A stretch of 64,000 nt of DNA from Arthrobacter sp. N199823 (GTDB taxonomy: Bacteria > Actinomycetota > Actinomycetes > Actinomycetales > Micrococcaceae), in the NCBI RefSeq assembly GCF_002929705.1, contig NZ_PJIN01000003.1:62001-126000 (forward strand). Direction: 5' to 3'. Made by a program: the position numbers and the translations under genes. A model generated the notes under the pieces. The model searched no databases. It saw only the letters and a list, made by a program, of their open reading frames with translations, and had not been told where the DNA came from. This document shows positions 8,324 to 16,824 of this stretch, in pieces (the stretch's first letter is position 1; each line of letters opens with the position of its first letter).

Positions 8324-9888
8324 CCTGCGAGAGCCTTCTCCAGAGTTTCGCCACGCTGCTTTAAGAAGGTGGCGATGATGGCGGACTTGTCCGTGATGTC
8401 CTTCTGGCTCAGACCATCACTGGCGGGGATGGACGCTGTGATACTGGTCAGCAGCGATTGTGCAGTTCCGTCATTGAATACTTGCTGATAGAGCTCCTGG
8501 TAGGCGGACTTGTAGAGCGCCTGGAATTTGGTGGAGGCCAGGAAACGGGTCTTGAGTGCATTGCCGCCCATTCCGCCACCGACACCGCCGTTACCGGTGC
8601 CGGCCTTATTAGCGCCCCCCGCATTAGCACCGCCCTTACCGCCGCCCCCCATGGACAAGGATTCATCCGGGCTGGCCGTGGCATTGCCGCTCAGAGCCAG
8701 ATTCAGGTCCCAGGAGATGACGGAGATTTTCTTGGTGCTCAGGTTGTAGCTGAGATAGTAGTTTTGGCCAGGCCCTGCCATGTCATCGGAGTTGGCCAGC
8801 AGATTTTGGGTTGCCGCGTACTTGGCAAAGGAAGCAACATCAACCCAATTGGCTAGTTCGGTGTCAAAGGTGGCGTCATCGGCCTCATCGAGCCACTGCA
8901 AGAAGCTGACAATGGGCGTTGCATCCTGGGAGTCTTCCTTGTTCAACTGCTTGAACTGGTCCTTGTACGTTGCCAGATCGTCGCCTTGGTAGGTAAAGCT
9001 GGATTCGGCGTCGGCCTTGAAGACCACGCTGTTGCCGTCGTCGATGCTTTCCCCATATTGCTCATCGGGGTTCTCCAGCAAGAGGCGAGTCTGCGTTGCG
9101 GAGCCGTTGACCGAGTAAGTGGTGTAGGAATAGCGCTGGGTGGGCTGCCCCGTTGCCGCTGTGACGGACAGGGCCAGCGCTTCATTGATAACAGGGGTGC
9201 CGGGGCGCAATGCCAGTTCGGTCAGGCCGTCATATTGGGTGCCATCAACATACTTATCAAAGCGGATCAGCAACGGCAACGAGGCCGGATCATCTGCCGA
9301 AATGTCCGATGAAGCACCCATCCCGCCCCCTGGAGCGCCGCCGCCGGCCATTTCCGTTGGCATGTCGGTGGGCATGGCGCCGTCCCCTCCGGGACCCATG
9401 CCTCCACCCTGACCGCCGACCATGTCGGTGGGCATATCAGTTGGCATGTCCGTGGGCATGGTGCCGTCCCCTCCCGGGCGCATCCCGTCGCCCGGAGCAC
9501 CGCCTGCGCCGGGAGCGCCACCATTCTGACCGCCTTGTGTGCCGCCCAGACCTCGCAGCGTTGAGTTGCCCTTGAGCCTTACGCCAACATTTTCAATCAG
9601 GGTGCCGTCGATGGTGATGTCAGCGCTCATCCACGCCTTATCGGAGTCCGTTTCATAGGCTGCGATCATGGCGTCATAGTCGTCATCGTCCCAGGAGAGG
9701 CTGACGGTATGAGTAGCCGTGGCATCAAAAAGCTCCACGGAGCCGGTGAGGGAGGTTCCGCCTTTGCCGGTGATTGCCGTTTCGCCGGAACCGGAGCAAC
9801 CAGCCAGTGACAGTGCCAGAATGGCTGCCGTCGCGGAGAGGAATTGTGCTTTCCTTCGGAATATTTTCAGAAGTGGCTTTTTAGCCAT
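8320..9888 (-). CDS. CotH-kinase-family surface lipoprotein
   Basis: The 522-residue protein has a lipoprotein signal ending in a lipobox with Cys31 (SLAGC), so it is expected outside the membrane, lipid-anchored. The CotH fold is supported by VRLKGNSTLRGL, then LADLSxN-like and NYYLSYN...ISVISWDLNLAL towards the C-terminus; in characterised spore-coat CotH the equivalent residues bind ATP and metal for protein phosphorylation. Two low-complexity inserts rich in Gly, Met, Pro, Asp and Thr are present: one with repeats of the type DMPT (about residues 125-185), the other Gly/Ala-rich (about 415-445). It is the last gene of the minus-strand envelope locus. An extracellular kinase needs an ATP source, so whether it is catalytic is open. 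Confidence 0.85.
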   Translation of the reverse strand: MAKKPLLKIFRRKAQFLSATAAILALSLAGCSGSGETAITGKGGTSLTGSVELFDATATHTVSLSWDDDDYDAMIAAYETDSDKAWMSADITIDGTLIENVGVRLKGNSTLRGLGGTQGGQNGGAPGAGGAPGDGMRPGGDGTMPTDMPTDMPTDMVGGQGGGMGPGGDGAMPTDMPTEMAGGGAPGGGMGASSDISADDPASLPLLIRFDKYVDGTQYDGLTELALRPGTPVINEALALSVTAATGQPTQRYSYTTYSVNGSATQTRLLLENPDEQYGESIDDGNSVVFKADAESSFTYQGDDLATYKDQFKQLNKEDSQDATPIVSFLQWLDEADDATFDTELANWVDVASFAKYAATQNLLANSDDMAGPGQNYYLSYNLSTKKISVISWDLNLALSGNATASPDESLSMGGGGKGGANAGGANKAGTGNGGVGGGMGGNALKTRFLASTKFQALYKSAYQELYQQVFNDGTAQSLLTSITASIPASDGLSQKDITDKSAIIATFLKQRGETLEKALAG

Positions 9889-9970
9889 GGTTGAGTCCTT
9901 GTTGTCTTGAAGTGGTTGAAAATCAGGGGGATGCGCAGTGGTGTTAGGGTGCGGCTAGGCCGGGGGCGAG

Positions 9971-11635
9971 CTAGGACCGGTCGCCGGGGCCACCCATACC
10001 GCCACCTCCCATGCCGCCACCGGAGGTGTATTCGCCGGCAACCACCGCCATGACTTCCGTGGCTCCTGTGGTGGATCCGGTACTTAGGCCTGTCTTGACA
10101 TCGGCAGTGCCGCCGGTCAGGACGGTGTACGTTTCCCCGGCTGTGACGGTGGTGCTGGAGAAGACAATCGAGGACGCCTGCTTGCTCGTGACGAACGTTG
10201 CCACCACGGCCCCTGTTGCATCGGCAATGTGGACAATCGTGCCAGCACTCACGGCAGCGTCAAACGTGATCTGAACACCCGATTGAGTTGAGGTTTCGCT
10301 GGGTGTGACCGCCATTCCAGAGCTGCCAGCGGCAACAATGGTGCCGCCGGAAACGGTCAAGTCCCCGTTGACATCCAGGGCGCCGTTGCCGTCATTGGTG
10401 GGTCCGTTGACAACCACGGTTCCGCCGCTGATTGAGGCGGTGCCATTGGAATCAAGTCCGTCACCTTCGGCGTTGATGGTCACCTCACCGCCGGAGATGT
10501 CCAGGGTGAAATCGCCCACAGTATCCATGCCGCCGCCTCCGCCTCCACCACCCATGCCGCCCGCAGGGGCACCTTGCGGAGCGCCTTGTGTGCCGGCTTC
10601 GGCCTCACCTGCGGCGGTATCGGTGGTGGTGCTGGAGCCGCCAGCAGCATTGAGCCCGTCGTCGGTGGACGTCACATTGACTGTGCCGCCGGAGATAGCG
10701 ATGTGGGCTGCCTCCAAACCTTCATTGGATTTGGAAACGGTGACGGTGCCATCGCTGATGGTCAGCGAGGTGGCGGCCTTGACGCCGTCGTCACCGGCGG
10801 CCACAGTAAGTTTTCCGCCGGCTACCAGCAGCCAGCCACGATTTGCATCGCTGTCATTGCTGGCCTTAAAGCCATCCCCGCCTGCCGTCACGTCGTAGCT
10901 GCCGTCGAGCAGAACTGTGTAGTCCTTACCCATGATGCCGTCGTCAACAGCCTTGACGGTGACATTGCCTGCGGCCAGCACCAGGCCGTCCTTGGTGACA
11001 ATGCCATCGTTGTAGTTGCCATTGACGCTCAGTTTGCCGCTGCCGGCAATGGTCAGGTCCGCTAGTGAGTACACGGCCGCGTTGGCGGCATCCGTTCCGG
11101 TATCTGCATAGCTAGCGGCATCGCTAAGTGTGTTGGTGGTGCCGTCTGCAAGGAAGAGGAGCACCTCGTTGGCGCTTTGAATGTCAACGGCAGATCCGGT
11201 TGAACTTGTCACCGTGGCATTGTCTAAAACGATCCGAACCACCTCATCTCCTGCGGCAACCACCAGTTCACCATCGCTGAGCTTTCCCGAAATTCGGTAG
11301 GTGCCGCCAGCGCTGATGGTGATCTTGTCTCCGTCGAGCGCTACTGCGGCGGCGTCATTTCCGCCGGCGGTGCTGGCGCCATCAGCCAAGCTGATGGTGG
11401 TTTCCTTTGCCGCATCCCACGTCAGATCGTCAGCGTCGAAGTGGGTACTCTCGGCGATGCTGCTAGCCAGTTCTGCTGCCGTTCCCGAGGTGGCCACGCT
11501 GGGAGCTGACGCCGCGGAACTGGAGGAAGCATCCGCCGTCGAAATTGTTGATGGGGTTGAACAGCCGGCCAGGGCCAAGGCGAGGGCGAGTGCGGCCACA
11601 GAGGTGGCGCGGTGTGCTCGGGAGAAGAAGGTCAT
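9971..11635 (-). CDS. Cthe_2159-like carbohydrate-binding beta-helix lipoprotein
   Basis: The 554-residue protein starts with a lipoprotein signal (lipobox ALAGC, Cys25) and a Ser/Ala-rich linker. The body is a series of short repeats of the type ISGGTVTV...DDGLNA, a parallel beta-helix pattern with turns ending in asparagine or glycine, as in the Cthe_2159 family (DUF4353), whose founding member binds polysaccharides such as cellulose. The middle and the C-terminus carry Gly/Met-rich stretches (GGMGGGGGGGG; GGGMGGGGMGG) resembling those of the neighbouring CotH protein. The start at ATG 11635 is preceded by AAGGAA and lies only 11 bases after the VTC gene; the upstream extension to 11875 overlaps VTC and is rejected. 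Confidence 0.85.
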   Translation of the reverse strand: MTFFSRAHRATSVAALALALALAGCSTPSTISTADASSSSAASAPSVATSGTAAELASSIAESTHFDADDLTWDAAKETTISLADGASTAGGNDAAAVALDGDKITISAGGTYRISGKLSDGELVVAAGDEVVRIVLDNATVTSSTGSAVDIQSANEVLLFLADGTTNTLSDAASYADTGTDAANAAVYSLADLTIAGSGKLSVNGNYNDGIVTKDGLVLAAGNVTVKAVDDGIMGKDYTVLLDGSYDVTAGGDGFKASNDSDANRGWLLVAGGKLTVAAGDDGVKAATSLTISDGTVTVSKSNEGLEAAHIAISGGTVNVTSTDDGLNAAGGSSTTTDTAAGEAEAGTQGAPQGAPAGGMGGGGGGGGMDTVGDFTLDISGGEVTINAEGDGLDSNGTASISGGTVVVNGPTNDGNGALDVNGDLTVSGGTIVAAGSSGMAVTPSETSTQSGVQITFDAAVSAGTIVHIADATGAVVATFVTSKQASSIVFSSTTVTAGETYTVLTGGTADVKTGLSTGSTTGATEVMAVVAGEYTSGGGMGGGGMGGPGDRS

Positions 11636-11646
11636 TGCTCGATTCC

Positions 11647-12432
11647 TTACGTGTTCGGGGGATGCGGCATGTTGTGCCGCAGCGTGCGGTGCCAGCGGTT
11701 GGCGGGCAGTTCCGGCTTGAGGGTTGCCAAGCCGGTGGCGAATTTTGAGATTCGGGAGGGGCGGATGCCGTTCATCCACAGGTATTTGTCGAGCTGTCCA
11801 GGGGCGGATCCCGATTTGGTTTCCACCACGAGTTTGTCCGTCATGACCAGAGGATGGGCTCCGGGCAGCGACCATGCGACGTCCACATCGATCGTGGCCC
11901 GGCTGTTGGAGTCCGGCAGGTACAAGGTGATCCGGCCGTAGACGGTTTCCAGGACCGGGGCCAAGTTTTCCGGTAGTGGCTGGCCGGTGCCGCCCAGTGT
12001 TTCGGCGATGTACGCGGCGCCCTCATCGGTGATGGTGGAGCGATCCGCGAGGTTGTAGGGGATGCGTTCCTTGACGGTGATGTTGCGCGACCCCTCCGTT
12101 TTGACTTCCAAGAAGCTGACGCCGCTGTCTAGATAGCTGCGGGTACGGATCTTGTAGCGCCGCCGCCGGCCATAGGCAGCCAAGTGGTAGCTCGCAAGAT
12201 CAGGGGTGTCGAAGTACACCGAATCGTAGGGGAAGATGTGCCGGTCGTTGGTGTCCAGGACCTGCATCTGGGCATCGAACTGCTCGAAAATATTGGTGAA
12301 CTTCTCCGTGGGGACCAGGTATTTCCGATCGATGCGTTGTTGCAACGCAGCCTTGAGGTTCAGTTCTTCAAGATCAATGGTGGGCAGCTCTCTGAGCCGC
12401 TTACTCAGGGGAGTTTGGTAGCTCACCGTCAC
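11647..12432 (-). CDS. VTC-domain (polyphosphate polymerase-type) protein
   Basis: The 261-residue soluble protein carries a triphosphate-tunnel VTC domain. Visible tunnel residues include DRKYLVP near the start, the basic strand RRRRYKIRTR, FLEVKTEG with the ExK pattern, a lysine-bearing VKER, and a late VVETKSGS that matches the catalytic acid plus lysine. In yeast Vtc4 this fold makes polyphosphate from ATP while threading it through a linked membrane channel. Here there is no membrane helix or SPX domain in the protein. Its GTG start overlaps the stop of the DUF4956 membrane gene (TAGTG), so the two are translationally coupled. Polyphosphate synthesis is inferred from the fold and has not been shown for this branch. 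Confidence 0.85.
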   Translation of the reverse strand: MTVSYQTPLSKRLRELPTIDLEELNLKAALQQRIDRKYLVPTEKFTNIFEQFDAQMQVLDTNDRHIFPYDSVYFDTPDLASYHLAAYGRRRRYKIRTRSYLDSGVSFLEVKTEGSRNITVKERIPYNLADRSTITDEGAAYIAETLGGTGQPLPENLAPVLETVYGRITLYLPDSNSRATIDVDVAWSLPGAHPLVMTDKLVVETKSGSAPGQLDKYLWMNGIRPSRISKFATGLATLKPELPANRWHRTLRHNMPHPPNT

Positions 12433-13073
12433 TAGGCACCGACCTGGTCAAAACTCCGGCCCTCTGCCGATGAAAGCTGCTCTTGGAGCGGGCCTCGCGG
12501 TGCGGTGGTCAGGGTGTGTAGCTTGCGGGCGGGATCAACTGAAAAACGCACATCTACTTGGGTCTTGTCGTTGACGAGATCAAGACACTGGACAATGACG
12601 GTGTGCACGGTGCCGCCGAGGACCTCTTCGAGCCTGGCTGTGAGAACATCCGAGTCGCTGATGGCCTGGTCAAGGATGACAGTTTGCTGCCGGTAGGTGG
12701 GAAGGACCATGGCGCTGTCACCAATGAATAGGACAAGAAGAATCAGGGCCATCAGGGACAGTGAGATCCATACCGGTTCAACGCCCAGACCGGCAATGAG
12801 GCCAAGGGCCAACGCTGAGAAATAGTAGGCCACCTCATGCTGGGAGAGTTCCGTGGAACGCAGACGGATGATGGACAGGACCCCGAACAAGCCAAGGCCC
12901 AGACCGACGCCGGCTCCCGAGCTTGAGAGCGCGGTGGCAACTGCCAGCACGCCAACGTTGATAGCGAGATAGGAAACCACCAGATCCCTGCGTCGGTGGC
13001 GGCGCAGGTACATGCCAAAGGTCATCACCGTAATCGCCACAAGATCGGCTGCTATAAAAATCCAAGCGCTCAT
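12432..13073 (-). CDS. DUF4956 membrane protein
   Basis: The 213-residue protein has about four membrane helices in its first 130 residues, then a roughly 80-residue cytosolic alpha/beta tail. The signature of DUF4956 is present: GLFGVLSIIRLRSTELSQHE followed by AYYFSALALGLIAG, a helix-basic-helix element. The family regularly accompanies VTC-domain and CotH genes in bacteria but has no known activity. The overlap with the VTC gene suggests a stoichiometric complex; a role as the membrane channel or anchor for the VTC enzyme is my inference. The ATG at 13073 follows the glycosyltransferase gene by 37 bases. Confidence 0.85.
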   Translation of the reverse strand: MSAWIFIAADLVAITVMTFGMYLRRHRRRDLVVSYLAINVGVLAVATALSSSGAGVGLGLGLFGVLSIIRLRSTELSQHEVAYYFSALALGLIAGLGVEPVWISLSLMALILLVLFIGDSAMVLPTYRQQTVILDQAISDSDVLTARLEEVLGGTVHTVIVQCLDLVNDKTQVDVRFSVDPARKLHTLTTAPRGPLQEQLSSAEGRSFDQVGA

Positions 13074-13110
13074 TGTTCACTCCATATTCATGTTCAAGGG
13101 GTTCTACTGT

Positions 13111-14229
13111 CTACATTTCCGCGCTAACCTGTGCTGAATCTGTGCTGGTGGGCAGCTGCGCTTGTGAATGCGAAGATCTTTGCCGCTTCAGTTGCGGGCC
13201 GGAGGGTACGGCGTCGCGAGTACGGAACAGAAACCGCTTTTGTACGGCGAAACTCAGGAGGAACAGCACCAGTTCGGTCAGTATTTTGGCGGGGAAGGTG
13301 GGCAGACCGGCCTCGGTAAAGCTGAGTAGCAGTCCATAGTTGGCGCCGAGCAGGAGCACCACCAAGGCAAAGTAGCGGCCGGCAGATTTGCGTAGCGGCA
13401 GAGATCTGCCCTCGGGGAATGCCATGCTGCGGTTGATAGAGAAATTGACGCCGGCACTCATGGCCCGGGCACCTGCCACGGACAGCCACAGAGATCCCGT
13501 GGCCGCCATGAGGGTGAGGAACGCTACCGTGTCAACCAGAAATCCCAAAAATGACGAGCCGGAAAACTTCAACAACGGCGCGTAAATACGCATCGAATCC
13601 CGTAGCGGACGAAAATGCGAGGAATCATTTCTATCCAGATAAATGGTGGCGATGGGCACGCTGTCCAGGCGGAACCCCCGGGCCCGGGCCTCGAGGAGAA
13701 TGTTGAGCTCATACTCGTAGCGGTTCCCGCGGATGGATTGCAGCCACGGCAGCAATTGGGCCGGGTAGCCGCGCAGCCCGGTCTGGGTGTCGCGCAACCA
13801 GGTTCCTGTGGCAAGTGCGAAAAAAAGCCGGGTGGTGCTGTTGCCGAAGCTGCTGCGTAGCGGCACCTGACCACTAAAGAGCCGTTCGCCCAGCACAATG
13901 ATGTCCTGCGCCCGCACCCGCTGCGCCACCTTGAGAATGTCGGCGAGGGCATGTTGGCCGTCGCCGTCGGCGCACACCACATGCTGCCCCGGGTAGTTGG
14001 CGACAATGTACCCAAATCCAGTCTTGAGAGCTTGTCCCTTGCCATGGTTATTGGAGTAGCCAATCACGGCGGCGCCTGCAGCCTGAGCCTGGGCAAAGAT
14101 CGGCTCGAAGGCGGGGCCGCTGCCGTCATTGACAATCAGGATCTGCAGCTCCGCATTGGCCTGCTTCAGTTCCCGGACCAATGAGGGGAGTTGTGCATCT
14201 GGTTCAAAGGACGGGATCAAGATGATCAT
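13111..14229 (-). CDS. GT2 glycosyltransferase fused to a GtrA-like membrane domain
   Basis: Residues 1 to about 225 form a family 2 (DPM1-like) glycosyltransferase: MIILIPSFEPDAQLPSLV, VNDGSG, CADGDGQHALADI with the DxD-type metal site, and the acceptor-side DTQTGLRGYP and NRYEYELN. Residues about 240-345 hold four hydrophobic helices typical of GtrA (KFSGSSFLGFLVDT, NFSINRSMAFP, and an ending like QKRFLFR). Such fusions load a sugar onto polyprenyl phosphate at the inner face and help flip or present it for decorating surface polymers. It lies 7 bases after the phosphodiester glycosidase gene. The sugar donor cannot be read from the sequence. Confidence 0.9.
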   Translation of the reverse strand: MIILIPSFEPDAQLPSLVRELKQANAELQILIVNDGSGPAFEPIFAQAQAAGAAVIGYSNNHGKGQALKTGFGYIVANYPGQHVVCADGDGQHALADILKVAQRVRAQDIIVLGERLFSGQVPLRSSFGNSTTRLFFALATGTWLRDTQTGLRGYPAQLLPWLQSIRGNRYEYELNILLEARARGFRLDSVPIATIYLDRNDSSHFRPLRDSMRIYAPLLKFSGSSFLGFLVDTVAFLTLMAATGSLWLSVAGARAMSAGVNFSINRSMAFPEGRSLPLRKSAGRYFALVVLLLGANYGLLLSFTEAGLPTFPAKILTELVLFLLSFAVQKRFLFRTRDAVPSGPQLKRQRSSHSQAQLPTSTDSAQVSAEM

Positions 14230-14236
14230 GGTGCGC

Positions 14237-15262
14237 CTACCTTGCCACGTAGAGAATGTCAGAGGTTCCGCGTTCCTGGTTTTTGCCTAGCGGATTGTTC
14301 ACGAGCGAACCGTTGAAATACATGGTGGAGGAGCCGCCGCCGTCAATGTTGTAGGCCGTAGTAGCCCCCACATCGAGCATGATCTGGGCCAGCTCAGTCA
14401 TGGTGACACCCGTGCTGTAGCCGGTGGATCGTCCGTCCACCACCACGAAAACCAGTTCATTGGGTCCAATGACGCCAATGGCTGTCCGTGGTTGCAACCC
14501 CTGAATGGAGTGGTTGCCGAAGTTCGTGTCAACCTCCATGGCGTCAATGCCTGCCTTGACGCCGCCGTTTTCAATTAGGGATGGGCCAAAGGAGAGTGTG
14601 TTCCAGACGCCGGCAGCAATGAGCGCGGCGGCGTCCGTAGCAGTTTCGTCGTAGACCTGGACGGTGCCGTCGCGGTAGAGGGCGAGCCCTTCGCGGGCGC
14701 CCTTGTCCCGGAAAGTGACGCCATTCCGAATTACGATGCCCGTGTCGCGGAAGCCGTAGTAGTCACCGTTCACGGCGAAAATCGCGTCCTTGCCCTCGGC
14801 AATGACAGAGGTTTTCTCAACGATGTTCGCGCCGAATTTATTCTCCGCGAAGGCCGATTTCAACTCCGTGGCATCCTTCAGCGTCAGGGTGGCCGTGAAG
14901 TAGGTCAGTGTTGAATCGCCGCTGCCATTGGTGACCTTCTCAATGGTCATTGCGGCGTTGTCGGAGGTAAACCCGTTGCTAGTGAGCAGAGGGGCTGTGC
15001 CCGTACCTGCGGAGCTGTTGGCGGCGCTCGCCGTGCTGCCGGTTTGAGCTGCCGCCTGGCTGGCCTCAAAGGCGTCGACGTCGTTGATTTCGGTGTGTTC
15101 CACCACGAACCGGTCTAAGGCCCACGCCGTGGCCCCGCCGGCAGATACCAGCAGGCCCAGGGCGCCGCCAATCACCGCGCGTCGAGTGGGGGTTTTCTTG
15201 GTGCCGCTACCGGCCGGCGCCGCAGCTAAGGGGTGGTCCGTTGGGGGAGGAGAAGTAGTCAT
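14237..15262 (-). CDS. exported phosphodiester glycosidase (NAGPA-domain) protein
   Basis: The 341-residue protein has an N-terminal membrane/export segment (about residues 28-48) preceded by TRRAVIG, a possible but imperfect twin-arginine motif. The C-terminal two thirds is a NAGPA domain, recognised by GDYYGFRDTGIVIRNG, QPRTAIGVIG, VVDGRSTGYS and NIDGGGSSTMY. In animals this domain removes GlcNAc linked through a phosphodiester; in bacteria it is found in surface-polysaccharide loci and annotated as exopolysaccharide-related. Location outside the membrane fits hydrolysis of sugar-1-phosphodiester linkages in a wall or secreted polymer. It sits between the sensor kinase and the glycosyltransferase in the same run of genes. 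Confidence 0.88.
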   Translation of the reverse strand: MTTSPPPTDHPLAAAPAGSGTKKTPTRRAVIGGALGLLVSAGGATAWALDRFVVEHTEINDVDAFEASQAAAQTGSTASAANSSAGTGTAPLLTSNGFTSDNAAMTIEKVTNGSGDSTLTYFTATLTLKDATELKSAFAENKFGANIVEKTSVIAEGKDAIFAVNGDYYGFRDTGIVIRNGVTFRDKGAREGLALYRDGTVQVYDETATDAAALIAAGVWNTLSFGPSLIENGGVKAGIDAMEVDTNFGNHSIQGLQPRTAIGVIGPNELVFVVVDGRSTGYSTGVTMTELAQIMLDVGATTAYNIDGGGSSTMYFNGSLVNNPLGKNQERGTSDILYVAR

Positions 15263-15327
15263 ACTACTTTTTTAGAGGGCTACTCTGTGCCCCCAACGTG
15301 GTCTTTCTTGTGCCGCAGCTGTGAGCC

Positions 15328-16824
15328 TTAGAGAGTGGGCATGTGGATGGGCAGTGTGATGGTGAAACGGGTTTCACCTGCAGTGCTTTCTGCCGTGATG
15401 GTTCCCTGGTTTGCGTGTGTCAGGGCTTCAACGATGGCCAGGCCCAACCCTGAGCTGTTGTCACCGTTGCCGCTGGTACGTGCCGGATCTGCCCGGCTAA
15501 AGCGTGTAAAGAGATTCCCTAGGAACTCTTGTGGAATGCCTTGGCCGTTGTCTTCAATGATCAGCTCGGCGAAGCCCTTCTGGGCAGTGAGGCTGACATT
15601 GATGCGCGTTCCGGCTGTGGTGTGTTTGCTCGCGTTGGAGAGGACGTTGATGAGTATTTGCCGCACTTCAGATTCCACGGCGAAGACCAGCACAGGTTCT
15701 TCGGGGAGTTGGAGCGAGAACGAATGATCAGGGGCGGCAACTTTGCTGTCTTGCGTGGTCTCCATGAGCAGATCCGTCAGATCTACTGAGTCGGGGTCGC
15801 CGCGCTGGCCTTCATCGAGCCGGGCCAGAAGGAGCAGGTCCTCCACGAGTGCTGACATGCGCCGGGATTCGCTATCAACGCGGCGCAGCGCCGACGTCCC
15901 TGACGGGGTCAGCTTTTCACTCAGGAGTACAAGCTCGGTGTATCCGCGGATGGATGTCAGCGGTGTGCGGAGTTCGTGGCTGGCGTCAGCGACAAATTGG
16001 CGCACCTTGATCTCGCTGGCATGACGGGCGGCAAATGAGCGGGTTAGGTGGTCCAGCATGTTGTTGAAAGCCACCCCGACGTCCCCAATCTCGGTGCCTG
16101 GTGCTGATGCCATGGGTGGGATGCGTACCTTGATGGCGGCCTCACCAGAATCCAAGGGAAGCGTAGCCACAGTGGTGGCCACGGCGGAAAGTTCATCGAG
16201 CGGGCGCAGCGACCGTCGCACAATGATGGTGCCAACGAGGCCGATCAAGGCCAAGCCTGCCAGTGAGACGCTGGCAGTGGTCCAGGCCAGCGAATTCAGA
16301 ATTGAGTCCCGCTCGGAAGTTGGAAACCCCGTCACAAGCTCACCCCCGGAGGAGCTGGAAGCCGGCGTTGACAGGAGCCGGTAAGTACCGGTGGAAAGGG
16401 TCAATTCCGTGGTCTGGCCTGAAGGGACCACGCCATGGACCTTTTGCAGATCGGATGCGCTCAAGGCCACGGCGGAGCCGTCGTCCTGAACCACCGACGA
16501 CGAGCTGGGAGAACCTGGAATGAAGAGTGCACGCAGCGTTCCTGGCCGCTGGCCCCGGGTGTCCAGCGGGTTGGGCTCAGTGATAGAAAGTGGGGGGACA
16601 ACAATGGTCCCGGTAGCTAGTTTGGGTGGAGGCCCATTGGGACCAAAGGCACGCGAGGCAACCTCGTGGAGGTTGCGATCCAACTGGGCGGTTAGATAGT
16701 TATTCATGGCCAGATGGCCAACTATCCCCACCGTGGCGCAAATGGCGGCCAACAGCACCAGCACGGCAACCACCAACTTGGTGCGCAAGCGGTGACTCTT
16801 ACGTTGGCGCCCGGCCGCCGTCAC
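15328..16824 (-). CDS. sensor histidine kinase of the envelope locus
   Basis: The 498-residue membrane kinase has an N-terminal helix (about 13-36), an extracytoplasmic sensor region of about 140 residues, a second helix (about 190-212), a HAMP linker, and the HisKA box with phospho-acceptor His in ADASHELRTPLTSI. The ATP-binding domain shows the N box (LINVLSNASKH), G1 (DNGQGIP) and G2 (SGLGLAIV). It resembles actinobacterial TrcS/PhoR-type kinases. Its GTG start overlaps the response-regulator stop by 4 bases (GTGA), so the pair is coupled. The signal is unknown; the neighbouring envelope genes suggest a wall or polymer cue. Confidence 0.93.
   Translation of the reverse strand: MTAAGRQRKSHRLRTKLVVAVLVLLAAICATVGIVGHLAMNNYLTAQLDRNLHEVASRAFGPNGPPPKLATGTIVVPPLSITEPNPLDTRGQRPGTLRALFIPGSPSSSSVVQDDGSAVALSASDLQKVHGVVPSGQTTELTLSTGTYRLLSTPASSSSGGELVTGFPTSERDSILNSLAWTTASVSLAGLALIGLVGTIIVRRSLRPLDELSAVATTVATLPLDSGEAAIKVRIPPMASAPGTEIGDVGVAFNNMLDHLTRSFAARHASEIKVRQFVADASHELRTPLTSIRGYTELVLLSEKLTPSGTSALRRVDSESRRMSALVEDLLLLARLDEGQRGDPDSVDLTDLLMETTQDSKVAAPDHSFSLQLPEEPVLVFAVESEVRQILINVLSNASKHTTAGTRINVSLTAQKGFAELIIEDNGQGIPQEFLGNLFTRFSRADPARTSGNGDNSSGLGLAIVEALTHANQGTITAESTAGETRFTITLPIHMPTL

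Noticed and set aside
10011..11720. Several long plus-strand ORFs antisense to the beta-helix gene
   Set aside because: Pro/Ala/Val-rich translations of antisense high-GC coding DNA without ribosome sites or family character.
11636..11875. 80-residue extension of the beta-helix lipoprotein
   Set aside because: It overlaps the end of the VTC gene in another frame; the lipoprotein signal begins at ATG 11635.
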